Below are positions 34,805-45,158 of a DNA stretch of 64,000 nucleotides, piece after piece (the stretch's first letter is position 1; each line of letters starts with the position of its first letter). This DNA comes from Janthinobacterium sp. FW305-129 (GTDB lineage: Bacteria > Pseudomonadota > Gammaproteobacteria > Burkholderiales > Burkholderiaceae_D), in contig NZ_JACYMM010000015.1 of NCBI RefSeq assembly GCF_020858115.1, forward strand, positions 1-64,000, in the 5' to 3' direction. The notes below the pieces were generated by a model. It made no database searches. It saw only the letters and a list, made by a program, of their open reading frames with translations, and had not been told where the DNA came from. The translations under genes and the position numbers were made by a program.

Positions 34805-34835
34805 TGTGGATAACTTTGTCAGTCGGGAGTAGAAT
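34805..34835 (+). promoter_or_regulatory. dnaA promoter with overlapping DnaA box
   Basis: A perfect DnaA box (TGTGGATAA, 34805-34813, minus orientation) overlaps a -35-like TGGATA (34807-34812). A -10 TAGAAT follows at 34830-34835 after 17 bp. This layout fits autoregulation of dnaA by DnaA. Confidence 0.6.
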
Positions 34836-34938
34836 AGCGCGTTACGTGTGGCGAGCCCTCGCGCGACGCCGGCCTTGCAACACGGTGAACGCAGGGCAGA
34901 ATCGATACGCCCTCCCACACCTTTTCACATAGACATAC

Positions 34939-36333
34939 ATGGATAATTTCTGGCAGGCCTGTTCCGCGCAGTTGGAACTGGAGCTGACACCGCAACAATT
35001 CAGTGCGTGGATCAAACCGCTTATCCCTCTCGATTACGAAGAGGGCAAGCTGCGCATTGCTGCGCCCAATCGCTTCAAGCTCGATTGGGTCAAGACCCAG
35101 TTCGCCAGCCGCATTACTGCCCTGGCCATTCAGTACTTCGAAGCGCCCACGGAAGTGCAGTTCGTGCTCGACCCGCGCCTGGCCCTGCCGAAAAAGCCAG
35201 TCACCGCCAGCACCCCGGCCAGCGATCCGAATGGCGGCGCGCCCAGCGCGCGCCCGGCGGAGCCGCAGCCGAGCGTGCCGGAACTGAGCATCGGCGCCGC
35301 GCCGCGCCGCGAGCAGAGCCGCATCAACACCGACCTGACCTTCGACAGTTTCGTGACCGGCAAGGCCAACCAGCTGGCGCGCGCCGCCGCCATCCAGGTG
35401 GCGAACAATCCGGGCGTGTCGTATAACCCGCTGTTCTTCTACGGCGGCGTCGGCCTCGGTAAAACCCACTTGATCCACGCCATCGGCAATCAGGTGATGG
35501 CCGACAATCCGGGCGCAAAAATCCGCTACATCCACGCGGAACAGTACGTCCGCGACGTAGTGACCGCTTACCAGCGCAAGGGTTTCGACGATTTCAAGCA
35601 CTACTATCACTCGCTCGACATGCTGCTGATCGATGATATTCAGTTCTTTGGCGGCAAGAGCCGCACGCAGGAAGAGTTTTTCTATGCGTTCGAGGCATTA
35701 ATTGCCGCGAAGAAACAGATCATCATCACCTCGGATACCTATCCGAAGGAAATCACGGGCATGGACGACCGTTTGATCTCGCGCTTCGACTCGGGCCTGA
35801 CGGTGGCCATCGAACCGCCGGAACTGGAAATGCGCGTGGCGATTCTGTTGAAAAAAGCCAAGCAGGAAGGCGTGACCTTCTCCGACGACGTGGCCTTCTT
35901 TGTCGCCAAGCACCTGCGCTCGAACGTGCGCGAGCTGGAAGGCGCGCTGCGCAAGATTCTGGCGTATTCACGCTTCCATGGCAAAGATATAACGATTGAT
36001 ATCGTCAAGGAAGCCCTGAAGGACTTGCTGTCGGTGCAAAACCGCCAGATTTCCGTGGAAAACATCCAGAAAACGGTGGCTGACTTCTTCAATATCAAGG
36101 TTGCCGACATGTATTCGAAGCGCCGCCCCGCGAATATCGCCCGGCCACGCCAGATCGCCATGTACCTGGCCAAGGAATTGACGCAGAAGAGCCTGCCGGA
36201 AATCGGCGAGCTGTTCGGCGGCCGCGACCACACCACGGTGCTGCATGCCGTGCGCAAGATCGCGCTGGACCGCACCAAGAATCCGGAATGCAACCATGAA
36301 TTGCATGTACTGGAACAAACCTTGAAGGGTTAA
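34939..36333 (+). CDS. dnaA: Chromosomal replication initiator DnaA
   Basis: A 464-residue protein with domain I ([25 protein letters not shown]), a Pro/Ala-rich linker (residues about 90-115), and the AAA+ domain with Walker [11 protein letters not shown] and Walker [10 protein letters not shown]. Domain IV carries the signature [37 protein letters not shown]. It opens oriC. It is first in the dnaA-dnaN-gyrB cluster. Confidence 0.99.
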   Translation: MDNFWQACSAQLELELTPQQFSAWIKPLIPLDYEEGKLRIAAPNRFKLDWVKTQFASRITALAIQYFEAPTEVQFVLDPRLALPKKPVTASTPASDPNGGAPSARPAEPQPSVPELSIGAAPRREQSRINTDLTFDSFVTGKANQLARAAAIQVANNPGVSYNPLFFYGGVGLGKTHLIHAIGNQVMADNPGAKIRYIHAEQYVRDVVTAYQRKGFDDFKHYYHSLDMLLIDDIQFFGGKSRTQEEFFYAFEALIAAKKQIIITSDTYPKEITGMDDRLISRFDSGLTVAIEPPELEMRVAILLKKAKQEGVTFSDDVAFFVAKHLRSNVRELEGALRKILAYSRFHGKDITIDIVKEALKDLLSVQNRQISVENIQKTVADFFNIKVADMYSKRRPANIARPRQIAMYLAKELTQKSLPEIGELFGGRDHTTVLHAVRKIALDRTKNPECNHELHVLEQTLKG

Positions 36334-36338
36334 GAACA

Positions 36339-36450
36339 CCTGACCAAACCTGCTGCGCGTCGCGCTTTGCGGCCTCCGATGCTCACTGTGCTAAAGCACA
36401 GCTCCGCGTCTCGGCCACAACTCACTGCCGCTCGCTACGGTTTTGTCAGG
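36339..36450. repeat. Nested inverted-repeat element in the dnaA-dnaN gap
   Basis: The outer arms CCTGACCAAACC (36339-36350) and GGTTTTGTCAGG (36439-36450) pair at 11 of 12 positions. They enclose a perfect hairpin CTGTGCT-AA-AGCACAG (36386-36401) and GGCC-bearing flanks. The 112-base unit looks like a dispersed structured repeat (REP/BIME-like), not a gene. The short open frame over it (36367-36558) has no protein-like features. Confidence 0.6.
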
Positions 36451-36607
36451 CGTTGCAAGCACGACTGGGCAAGGCTGGCTCAAAACGTGCTTTACCCTTA
36501 TTATCTGGGAGGGCGCCGCAGCCGGTCTGTCGGGGCTCCCTATGGCAAGAATTGTTAAATTAATACGTTAAACGTCGTACTGTTCAACTTATACATTGAG
36601 GATAAAT

Positions 36608-37714
36608 ATGCAATTGGTCAAAACCACCCGAGATACCCTTCTCCGGCCACTGCAGATCGTGAGCGGTATTGTCGAGCGTCGGCACACTATGCCGATTCTG
36701 GCCAATATCCTCATCCGCAAAGACGGTGAAAATGTCTCCTTCCTGTCGACCGACACCGAAGTGCAGATCACCACGCACGCGGAAATCGGTTCCGGCGCGG
36801 ACGTCACCGGCACCACCGTGGCCGCGCGCAAGCTGCTGGACATTTTGCGCGCCCTGCCCGAATCGGGCGACGTCACGATGACCCTGCTCAACAAGCGCCT
36901 GACCGTGCAAACGGGCAAGTCGCGCTTCGCGCTGCAAACCCTGGCGGCGGAAGAGTTTCCAACCGTGCAACAAGCGGAAAGCTACAACGCGTCCGTCACC
37001 CTGCCCCAGAAAACGCTGAAGCACCTGTTCAACATGGTGCATTTCTCGATGGCGCAGCAAGACATCCGCTATTACCTGAACGGCTTGCTGCTGGTTCTGG
37101 ATGGCAATAATGTCATCGCCGTGGCCACCGACGGCCACCGCCTGGCGTTTTGCCAGGTGGCCACCGAGCAGACGTTTGCGCGCCAGGAAGTGATTATCCC
37201 GCGCAAGACCATCATCGAACTGCAGCGTCTGCTGGAAGAGAACGATGAGCCGGTGCAGCTGGACATCGCCGCCAACCAGGTGAAACTGACCTTTGCCGAC
37301 ATCGAGCTGATCTCGAAACTGGTGGAAGGCAAGTTCCCCGACTACACGCGCGTGATTCCCAAAGGCTACAAGAACGACTTCACCATCGGCCGCGATGAAC
37401 TGCTGCGCTCGCTGCAACGTGCCGCCATCATGACCAGCGACAAGTTCAAGGGCGTGCGCTGCATCATCACCCCGGGCAGCATGAAGATCAGCTCGACCAA
37501 TGCGGACCAGGAAGAAGCCGTCGAAGAGCTGGAAATCGACTACGGCGGCGACTCCGTCGACATCGGCTTCAACGTGACGTATCTGCTGGACGTGCTGAAC
37601 AACCTGAAATGCGAATACGTCAACATCGCCCTGGGCGACTCGAACTCGTCCGCCCTGATCTCCATCCCTGACAATGCCGACTTCAAGTATGTCGTCATGC
37701 CGATGCGGATCTAA
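36608..37714 (+). CDS. dnaN: DNA polymerase III beta sliding clamp
   Basis: A 368-residue clamp of standard length with three repeated clamp domains. Recognisable parts are LQIVSGIVERRHTMPILANILI, YYLNGLLLVLDGNNVIAVATDGHRLAFC and the C-terminal FKYVVMPMRI. The start follows TTGAGGATAAAT. It encircles DNA as the processivity factor and binding hub for replication and repair proteins. Confidence 0.99.
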   Translation: MQLVKTTRDTLLRPLQIVSGIVERRHTMPILANILIRKDGENVSFLSTDTEVQITTHAEIGSGADVTGTTVAARKLLDILRALPESGDVTMTLLNKRLTVQTGKSRFALQTLAAEEFPTVQQAESYNASVTLPQKTLKHLFNMVHFSMAQQDIRYYLNGLLLVLDGNNVIAVATDGHRLAFCQVATEQTFARQEVIIPRKTIIELQRLLEENDEPVQLDIAANQVKLTFADIELISKLVEGKFPDYTRVIPKGYKNDFTIGRDELLRSLQRAAIMTSDKFKGVRCIITPGSMKISSTNADQEEAVEELEIDYGGDSVDIGFNVTYLLDVLNNLKCEYVNIALGDSNSSALISIPDNADFKYVVMPMRI

Positions 37715-37718
37715 ATCA

Positions 37719-37809
37719 GGGGTCCGACCCCAGCATTTCGTTGAGGTGAATGTAACGTCACCTAGAAGCCCAGTAAAAAACTGGGGTCAGACCCACCGGG
37801 TCTGACCCC
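37719..37809. repeat. Palindromic repeat array, GGGGTCAGACCC type, in the dnaN-gyrB gap
   Basis: It has GGGGTC-C-GACCCC (37719-37731) and, about 50 bases later, a perfect 12-bp inverted repeat GGGGTCAGACCC / GGGTCTGACCCC (37783-37809) with a 3-base loop. The first copy starts right after the dnaN stop and the array fills most of the gap to gyrB. It is related to the elements at 28964-29031 and 31763-31805. Confidence 0.7.
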
Positions 37810-37817
37810 GTAGTTAA

Positions 37818-40331
<2,514 letters not shown>

Positions 40332-40355
40332 GTACGCCATCGGACACCAATTTGC

Positions 40356-40384
40356 AACGGCCTCATCTGAGGCCGTTTTCTTTT
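40356..40384 (+). terminator. Rho-independent terminator of gyrB
   Basis: The stem AACGGCCTCA / TGAGGCCGTT with a 2-base loop is followed by TTCTTTT, 24 bases after the gyrB stop. The AT-rich accessory island begins right after it. Confidence 0.9.
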
Positions 40385-40493
40385 GTAAACCGGTAGTAGA
40401 CTCAGGAAAATACTCAAAATCCCCACATGCCACATCAAAAAATATCACTCAGATCTAATACCGTTTCTGAGTCATTGGTAAAATTAAATATAG

Positions 40494-40522
40494 TTGTTAA
40501 TTTTAAAATTTTGATATATTGT
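40494..40522 (+). promoter_or_regulatory. Promoter of the KTSC-like gene
   Basis: TTGTTA (40494-40499) and TATTGT (40517-40522) are spaced by 17 bp. A 12-base perfect palindrome AATTTTAAAATT begins in the spacer, a possible operator. The leader to the ATG would be about 90 bases. Confidence 0.45.
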
Positions 40523-40620
40523 AAGCAACAGCAACTGCAGTTGAGTCATCATAAGGTTCCACCGTAAGTTAATGGCCAACGGCTCTTCAGGCCCAATGCA
40601 TCATTCCAAGAAAGAGTGAC

Positions 40621-40845
40621 ATGAAGCAATATTTGAATTTGGGTAGAGATTCCGGTGTGGCGGCATACGAAACGGGTGCAGGGTCGATAACTGTGCAATT
40701 TAAAACCGGCAAAACTTATCTATATACCAATAATAGTGCTGGCGCCGCCCATGTCACTACTATGCAGAAATTGGCAGAAAATGGCCGAGGACTCAACAGC
40801 TTCATCAGCCGTAACGTTCGATCAGGGTATGAGCGTAGCTGGTAG
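40621..40845 (+). CDS. KTSC-like small protein
   Basis: A 74-residue protein matching the pattern of KTSC-type small domains: SITVQFKTGKTYLYTNNSAGAAHVTTMQKLAENGRGLNSFISRNVRSGYERSW. The Shine-Dalgarno is AAAGAG. The domain is best known as an N-terminal add-on of some lysyl-tRNA synthetases and as small free proteins; its activity is unclear. It is the first gene of the AT-rich island but has a 264-base gap to dcm, so it probably forms its own transcription unit. Confidence 0.65.
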   Translation: MKQYLNLGRDSGVAAYETGAGSITVQFKTGKTYLYTNNSAGAAHVTTMQKLAENGRGLNSFISRNVRSGYERSW

Positions 40846-40909
40846 CACTACTTCTAAATTCACCTTTTAGGCGTATTTTTTTGTATTTTCGACAATTTTG
40901 CAAGATGTG

Positions 40910-40946
40910 AAGTGGCTTTTTTAAACATATGTCATTTAAGCCACTT
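40910..40946. repeat. Inverted repeat between the KTSC-like gene and dcm
   Basis: AAGTGGCTT (40910-40918) and AAGCCACTT (40938-40946) form a 9-bp perfect inverted repeat with a 19-base AT-rich loop. It may act as a transcription end for the KTSC-like gene, though no T-run follows it. Confidence 0.5.
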
Positions 40947-41003
40947 GCTTTACTTCGCTTCAAATCCTTGTGGGACCCACGGCAGCACTGGTTTAACATA
41001 CAG

Positions 41004-41057
41004 TATAATGTTAACCGCAGATTTCCTTGCACCATAGCTATCGTTGTACATAGCTAT
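41004..41057 (+). promoter_or_regulatory. dcm promoter -10 and tandem operator-like repeat
   Basis: TATAAT (41004-41009) has no clear -35. Two identical 9-mers CATAGCTAT (41033-41041 and 41049-41057) lie downstream, centres 16 bp apart, each containing the palindrome ATAGCTAT. They would fall in the early transcribed leader about 50-75 bases before the dcm ATG, a suitable place for a repressor. Confidence 0.45.
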
Positions 41058-41109
41058 GAGCTGACAAGAAAATCCTAACGCCGCGCGCATATCCCAGAGA
41101 AGAGAAAAC

Positions 41110-42477
41110 ATGATTCCCATTAGTGATGAGCTTACCCTGCTAGAGCAGGTACTTGAAAGCTATGACCTAAAATACATCGCTGAACACCTAAATCAGGTAT
41201 CCCCGGGCAGGTGGACACGTGAATTATTGAAGCGGTGGGTTGGTGCGAAAGAAGAACTTCGACTAAGTGAGGCAGAGTTCAATCATCTGCAAACACTCAT
41301 TCCTGAAGCTCCGCGTCGTAAAAATCACGACTTCGACTTCATCGACCTCTTCGCTGGCATCGGTGGCATCCGCAAAGGCTTTGAAGAAGCGGGAGGTCGA
41401 TGTGTTTTTACCAGCGAATGGAATCCTTACGCCGTTCGAACCTACAAAGCCAACCATTACAGTGACCCTCTAAATCATAAGTTCAACTCAGATATCCGTG
41501 AAGTGACGTTGAGCGCTAAACCAGATGTCACAGAGGCTGAAGCGTATCGATTTATCGAGGCTAACGTACCGGATCACGACGTACTACTGGCTGGCTTTCC
41601 ATGTCAGCCATTCTCGATTGCTGGTGTATCCAAGAAAAATTCGCTAGGCCGCAAACATGGCTTCGAATGTGACACGCAAGGCACTCTCTTCTTCGATGTA
41701 GCGAGGATAATTGCAGCAAAGCGACCAGTCGCATTTGTACTTGAAAACGTAAAAAATCTGAAGAGCCATGACAAGGGCAATACCTTCCGTGTAATTATGA
41801 AGGCACTTGACGAACTCGGCTATTGGGTTGCGGACGCTGATAGCAGCAGCAATGAGGACTATAAAATCATCGACGGCAAACACTTCGTTCCCCAACATCG
41901 CGAGCGGATTGTGCTCGTAGGCTTCCGCAAAGACCTTAATGTACATGAGGGTTTTAGCCTCAAGGACGTTGCAAACCTGTATCCAAAAGTTAAGCCTACC
42001 TTGGGCGATATCCTTGAGAAGGAAGTTCAACCGAACTACATACTAACGCCAAAGCTGTGGCAGTATTTGTTCAACTACTCCATCAAGCACAAGGCCAAAG
42101 GTAATGGCTTCGGTTACGGACTTGTAAAGGCCCACGAAGTCACGCGTACATTGTCTGCTCGCTACTACAAAGATGGCTCTGAGATTCTTATTGATCGCGG
42201 CTTTGATCCTAAACTTGATCTCGAGCACAAAAAGAATCTTGAGAATCGTCCTCGCCGCCTAACACCTCGTGAGTGTGCTCGCCTCATGGGGTACGATGCT
42301 CCTGGAGAGTATGGTTTTCGCATTCCCGTATCTGACACTCAAGCCTATAAACAGTTCGGCAATTCCGTTGTCGTTCCTGTATTTGCGGCAGTTGCAAAAC
42401 TAATGAAAGATCGAATCATTAGTGCAAAGATATTGGCAGCACAACAACCTCGTGATCGCAACAGGTTCGCGGCGTAA
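41110..42477 (+). CDS. dcm: DNA (cytosine-5-)methyltransferase, Dcm-like (CCWGG)
   Basis: A 455-residue C5-cytosine methyltransferase. Motif I is [16 protein letters not shown], motif [21 protein letters not shown] with the catalytic Cys, motif VI LENVKNL, motif [15 protein letters not shown] and motif [12 protein letters not shown]. An N-terminal helical extension of about 75 residues and the target-recognition segment ([27 protein letters not shown]) closely follow E. coli Dcm as I remember it. It is therefore expected to methylate the inner C of CCWGG. The Shine-Dalgarno is AGAGAAGAGAA. Two bases separate its stop from vsr. Codon use is more AT-rich than the flanks. Confidence 0.95.
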   Translation: MIPISDELTLLEQVLESYDLKYIAEHLNQVSPGRWTRELLKRWVGAKEELRLSEAEFNHLQTLIPEAPRRKNHDFDFIDLFAGIGGIRKGFEEAGGRCVFTSEWNPYAVRTYKANHYSDPLNHKFNSDIREVTLSAKPDVTEAEAYRFIEANVPDHDVLLAGFPCQPFSIAGVSKKNSLGRKHGFECDTQGTLFFDVARIIAAKRPVAFVLENVKNLKSHDKGNTFRVIMKALDELGYWVADADSSSNEDYKIIDGKHFVPQHRERIVLVGFRKDLNVHEGFSLKDVANLYPKVKPTLGDILEKEVQPNYILTPKLWQYLFNYSIKHKAKGNGFGYGLVKAHEVTRTLSARYYKDGSEILIDRGFDPKLDLEHKKNLENRPRRLTPRECARLMGYDAPGEYGFRIPVSDTQAYKQFGNSVVVPVFAAVAKLMKDRIISAKILAAQQPRDRNRFAA

Positions 42478-42479
42478 GC

Positions 42480-42941
42480 ATGACTGACGTTCACAGCCTG
42501 GAGAGTCGCAGTAAGAACATGCGGGCGATCCGGGCGAAGAACACTACCCCAGAACTCACTCTTCGCAAAATACTCTTCGCCCGCGGCCTGCGCTTTCGCC
42601 TTCACGTGAATGCACTTCCGGGCAAACCAGACATCGTTCTACCCAAATACCGTGTAGCCATATTTGTCCATGGCTGCTTTTGGCATGGGCACAACTGTTA
42701 TCTATTCAAACTTCCGAGAACCAGGCGAGAGTTCTGGGAAGCCAAAATCTCAAAAAATAAACAACGTGACATCCGCGATAACGAGGCTCTAGTGCGAGCG
42801 GGCTGGAGTGTGCTATGTGTATGGGAGTGTGCCCTGAAAGGCAGACTTAAATGGGATACAAACGAACTAGCTGATCGCATAACGACATGGATTTGCTCCA
42901 ACTCTGGCAGAGAGAGCAAGACTGAAATAAAACACCAATAG
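42480..42941 (+). CDS. vsr: Very short patch repair endonuclease Vsr
   Basis: A 153-residue protein with the Vsr pattern: SRSKNMRAIRAKNTTPELTLRKILFARGLRFRLH, LPGKPDIVLPKYRVAIFVHGCFWHGHNCYLFKLPRTRREFW and WECALKG. Asp in GKPDIV and the FWHGH histidines are catalytic or metal ligands. It nicks 5' of T in T:G mismatches made by deamination of 5-methylcytosine in the CCWGG context, protecting against Dcm mutagenesis. It follows dcm as in E. coli. Confidence 0.95.
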   Translation: MTDVHSLESRSKNMRAIRAKNTTPELTLRKILFARGLRFRLHVNALPGKPDIVLPKYRVAIFVHGCFWHGHNCYLFKLPRTRREFWEAKISKNKQRDIRDNEALVRAGWSVLCVWECALKGRLKWDTNELADRITTWICSNSGRESKTEIKHQ

Positions 42942-43089
42942 CAAGAATACGATATTTCCCAAAAACAATACACGACCCGGGGTTGACCAGTAGCCTCCTA
43001 GTAAAAAATACGTAACACATTGAATATTAAGTGAAATATTTTTTTTCAGATGCAAATCACAATATTTTTAACAAAATAAATCTTCCTAT

Positions 43090-43136
43090 CATCGTTTCCT
43101 TGTGGTATCTTTTGATCTTACACAGGAGAAACGATG
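43090..43136 (+). promoter_or_regulatory. Long inverted repeat over the Shine-Dalgarno and start codon of the endonuclease gene
   Basis: The left arm (43090-43104, CATCGTTTCCTTGTG) pairs with the right arm (43121-43136, CACAGGAGAAACGATG). This gives 15 base pairs including one G-T wobble and one bulged A, with a 16-base loop. The right arm contains the AGGAG and the ATG. If the message includes both arms, translation of the endonuclease would be occluded. If transcription starts inside, the same repeat could be a DNA operator. Confidence 0.65.
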
Positions 43137-44675
43137 AACATCCAGCTACCACCTTCAGCATCAGAATTCGAACATAATCCCAGTTCGATGCATGAACTAA
43201 GTGCCCTACTAGGCAACATTGGTGCGGATGTCGCCTTTCTGAAAGTTTTGCCGAAAAATGCAAATGATAAGAATCAGATCTACATAGCTTCCGACTTCGG
43301 GGTGATTTTTGACTTGTTCGATGTAACGCTGTCTGAACGCGGTGAAAGCACCAGCGCAACAAAAGATCGTTCGACCCCCGGCAAACGAATTCCTGAGGCA
43401 GTCTTCAACGATTTTGCGTGGCTGCGACGTGACCGTATAGAAGTCAAGGCGCGCCGTGTAAAGGCTATCATTTACACACAGTATCCTGAAGCAAGGTTAT
43501 CCGGACTGCAAACGATAGACGGATCGATGCCGCCGTCGCTCTCTGTCAACTTCACAAAACTGAATCCAGATGCCAAACGACTTTTGGTACTAGCAAGACT
43601 GGCTCGCGGTAAGTGCGTGGGTCTTGTATGCGTCGGCATGAGTGCTGGCTTTGAAGCAGAAATCAAAGAGCTGCCTGGATTTGAACGTGCTCCAGCGTGC
43701 AAGCGCCTGACAATTGAACAGAATCGCAGCGCAGAACTTGAAGCGCGCCTTGCTTCAGTTGTAGGGAGACAACTTCTTGGTTGCCGACTTGATGCCTTTG
43801 GACAAACGCTACCGTTCTCTGGAACTCAGGTCTGCGGTTATACCCTAGAGCATGCACTCGGCATTGTTCCAAATTCAAACAAAGATGGCGACCTATTCGG
43901 TATCGAGCTCAAGACTCATACGAAACCGAAAGTAACACTATTTACCCCAGAGCCAGACGGAGGAGTTTATGCTAAAGACTTCACTACATTCATGAAAACG
44001 TATGGATATCTTGATGCCGACGGCGACTACCGAGTAACCGGCTTGCACCGCGCAAATGAAGTGTGCTCAAAATCAGGCCTCACTTTGCAGGTGCGCGAAT
44101 GTCGCCAAGATTCTGATGGTGCAGTTTGCGCATATCCCTATAACCCCAAAACGCCGCTTACACCAAAACTCGACAGCATTGACGTCGCGCTAATCGGCCC
44201 AAAAGGCGAGGTTGCTGCCTCTTGGAGCCTGGAAAGGTTGATGAACTGCTGGGGCGCAAAGCATAATGAGGTTGTATATTTGACTGCATCAAAAAACACA
44301 AATCCAAATGTAAATGAACATGCTCAAGGATATGAACACCTAGTCACATTTGGCGAAAAAGTGATGTGGTGCAGAGACACTACTGCGGAAAAGTTACTCA
44401 ACGCGATCAATAGCGGAGTTATCTATCTTGATCCTGCACCTAAACTACATGCAACTGACCCTGCAAAGAACAAACGCCGTGCACAATGGCGTGTCAACGA
44501 TATCACCAAGGCAGCGCATGAGTTGTATCACCATGTTGAGTTCCGACAGATCACAACGATGGAAAATATGATCCAATTCAGAACACAACCTGAGATGCAA
44601 AAATCAGCTCATACACAAAGCATGCTATTCCCTGATGTCGAAGTAGAGATGGATGAAGTAAACGTAAAAATCTAA
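43134..44675 (+). CDS. MvaI/BcnI-family type II restriction endonuclease with N-terminal extension
   Basis: A 513-residue protein. The C-terminal part carries Asp253-x4-Glu258-x-Lys260 (KDGDLFGIELKTHTKPKVTLFTPEPDGG), which matches the D-x4-E-x-K nuclease motif of MvaI. MvaI recognises CCWGG and is about half this length. The N-terminal 210 residues have no counterpart in MvaI but look folded: QIYIASDFGVIFDLFDV, YTQYPEARLSGLQ, and LLVLARLARGKCVGLVCVG. Being next to Dcm and Vsr, the expected target is unmethylated CCWGG. The AGGAGAAACG Shine-Dalgarno lies inside a hairpin. No full match to a characterised enzyme is claimed. Confidence 0.85.
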   Translation: MNIQLPPSASEFEHNPSSMHELSALLGNIGADVAFLKVLPKNANDKNQIYIASDFGVIFDLFDVTLSERGESTSATKDRSTPGKRIPEAVFNDFAWLRRDRIEVKARRVKAIIYTQYPEARLSGLQTIDGSMPPSLSVNFTKLNPDAKRLLVLARLARGKCVGLVCVGMSAGFEAEIKELPGFERAPACKRLTIEQNRSAELEARLASVVGRQLLGCRLDAFGQTLPFSGTQVCGYTLEHALGIVPNSNKDGDLFGIELKTHTKPKVTLFTPEPDGGVYAKDFTTFMKTYGYLDADGDYRVTGLHRANEVCSKSGLTLQVRECRQDSDGAVCAYPYNPKTPLTPKLDSIDVALIGPKGEVAASWSLERLMNCWGAKHNEVVYLTASKNTNPNVNEHAQGYEHLVTFGEKVMWCRDTTAEKLLNAINSGVIYLDPAPKLHATDPAKNKRRAQWRVNDITKAAHELYHHVEFRQITTMENMIQFRTQPEMQKSAHTQSMLFPDVEVEMDEVNVKI

Positions 44676-44693
44676 CCTATGTGATAGAGGAAA

Positions 44694-45158
44694 ATGATGA
44701 GACTCGGCTGTCTGATTGCATCGAATGATTGGGAAGCGCCATTTTTCAAGGTGCTTGCGAAGAATGATACTGGTGAGGGGAAAGGGCATCAGGCAGGAGT
44801 TCTGATACCAAAATCTCTCCGCCAATATTTTCCTCAGCTGAGCGGGGTGACCTCGTCTAGACAACCAACCATCGATCAGAGAGTCAATGCTGAACTATAC
44901 GTTGGGGAACAGTTCCTATGCATTGTGGATACACGATATCAATATCAGTCATGGAGTGACACGCGATCACACGAGGCCCGTCTGACAGATCAACTTGGAC
45001 CGATACATCGTATTGCTCAAAGAGGTGATGTTCTTATTATGCAGCGCAGTACTCTCACCGAAAATCTCTTCAGACTAACATTGGTGAAGAAGTCGGGCCA
45101 ATATTTTGAGTTAGTTCGACCAGCAATTGGCCGCCGCCGCTGGGGGCCCCTTAAATAA
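44694..45158 (+). CDS. Stand-alone EcoRII N-terminal-domain-like (B3-type) DNA-sensing protein
   Basis: A 154-residue protein. FFKVLAKNDTGEGKGHQAGVLIPKSLRQYFPQL and the later SDTRSHEARLTDQLG (an RxxExR pattern) resemble the effector-binding N-terminal pseudobarrel of EcoRII as I recall it. In EcoRII that domain binds CCWGG and gates the nuclease. Here no nuclease domain follows; the protein ends after LFRLTLVKKSGQYFELVRPAIGRRRWG. It begins 18 bases after the MvaI-like gene, so the two are surely cotranscribed. Inference: a separate CCWGG-reading subunit or regulator for the nuclease. The fold call is moderately sure and the role is unproven. Confidence 0.75.
   Translation: MMRLGCLIASNDWEAPFFKVLAKNDTGEGKGHQAGVLIPKSLRQYFPQLSGVTSSRQPTIDQRVNAELYVGEQFLCIVDTRYQYQSWSDTRSHEARLTDQLGPIHRIAQRGDVLIMQRSTLTENLFRLTLVKKSGQYFELVRPAIGRRRWGPLK

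Larger units (their letters stand above)
34438..34938. other. Putative chromosomal origin of replication (oriC)
   Basis: A gene-free region of about 500 bp between divergent rpmH and dnaA. It contains two perfect DnaA boxes (34757-34765, TTATGCACA, and 34805-34813, TGTGGATAA on the other orientation). Weaker matches lie at 34731-34740 (GGGATAACCG) and 34742-34750 (GGGATAAGT), and AT-rich stretches around 34570-34660 may serve as the unwinding element. Gene orientation switches here, as expected at an origin. Confidence 0.72.

Noticed and set aside
36367..36558. A 63-codon open frame in the dnaA-dnaN gap
   Set aside because: It lies on the nested inverted repeat; composition and lack of a Shine-Dalgarno argue against a gene.
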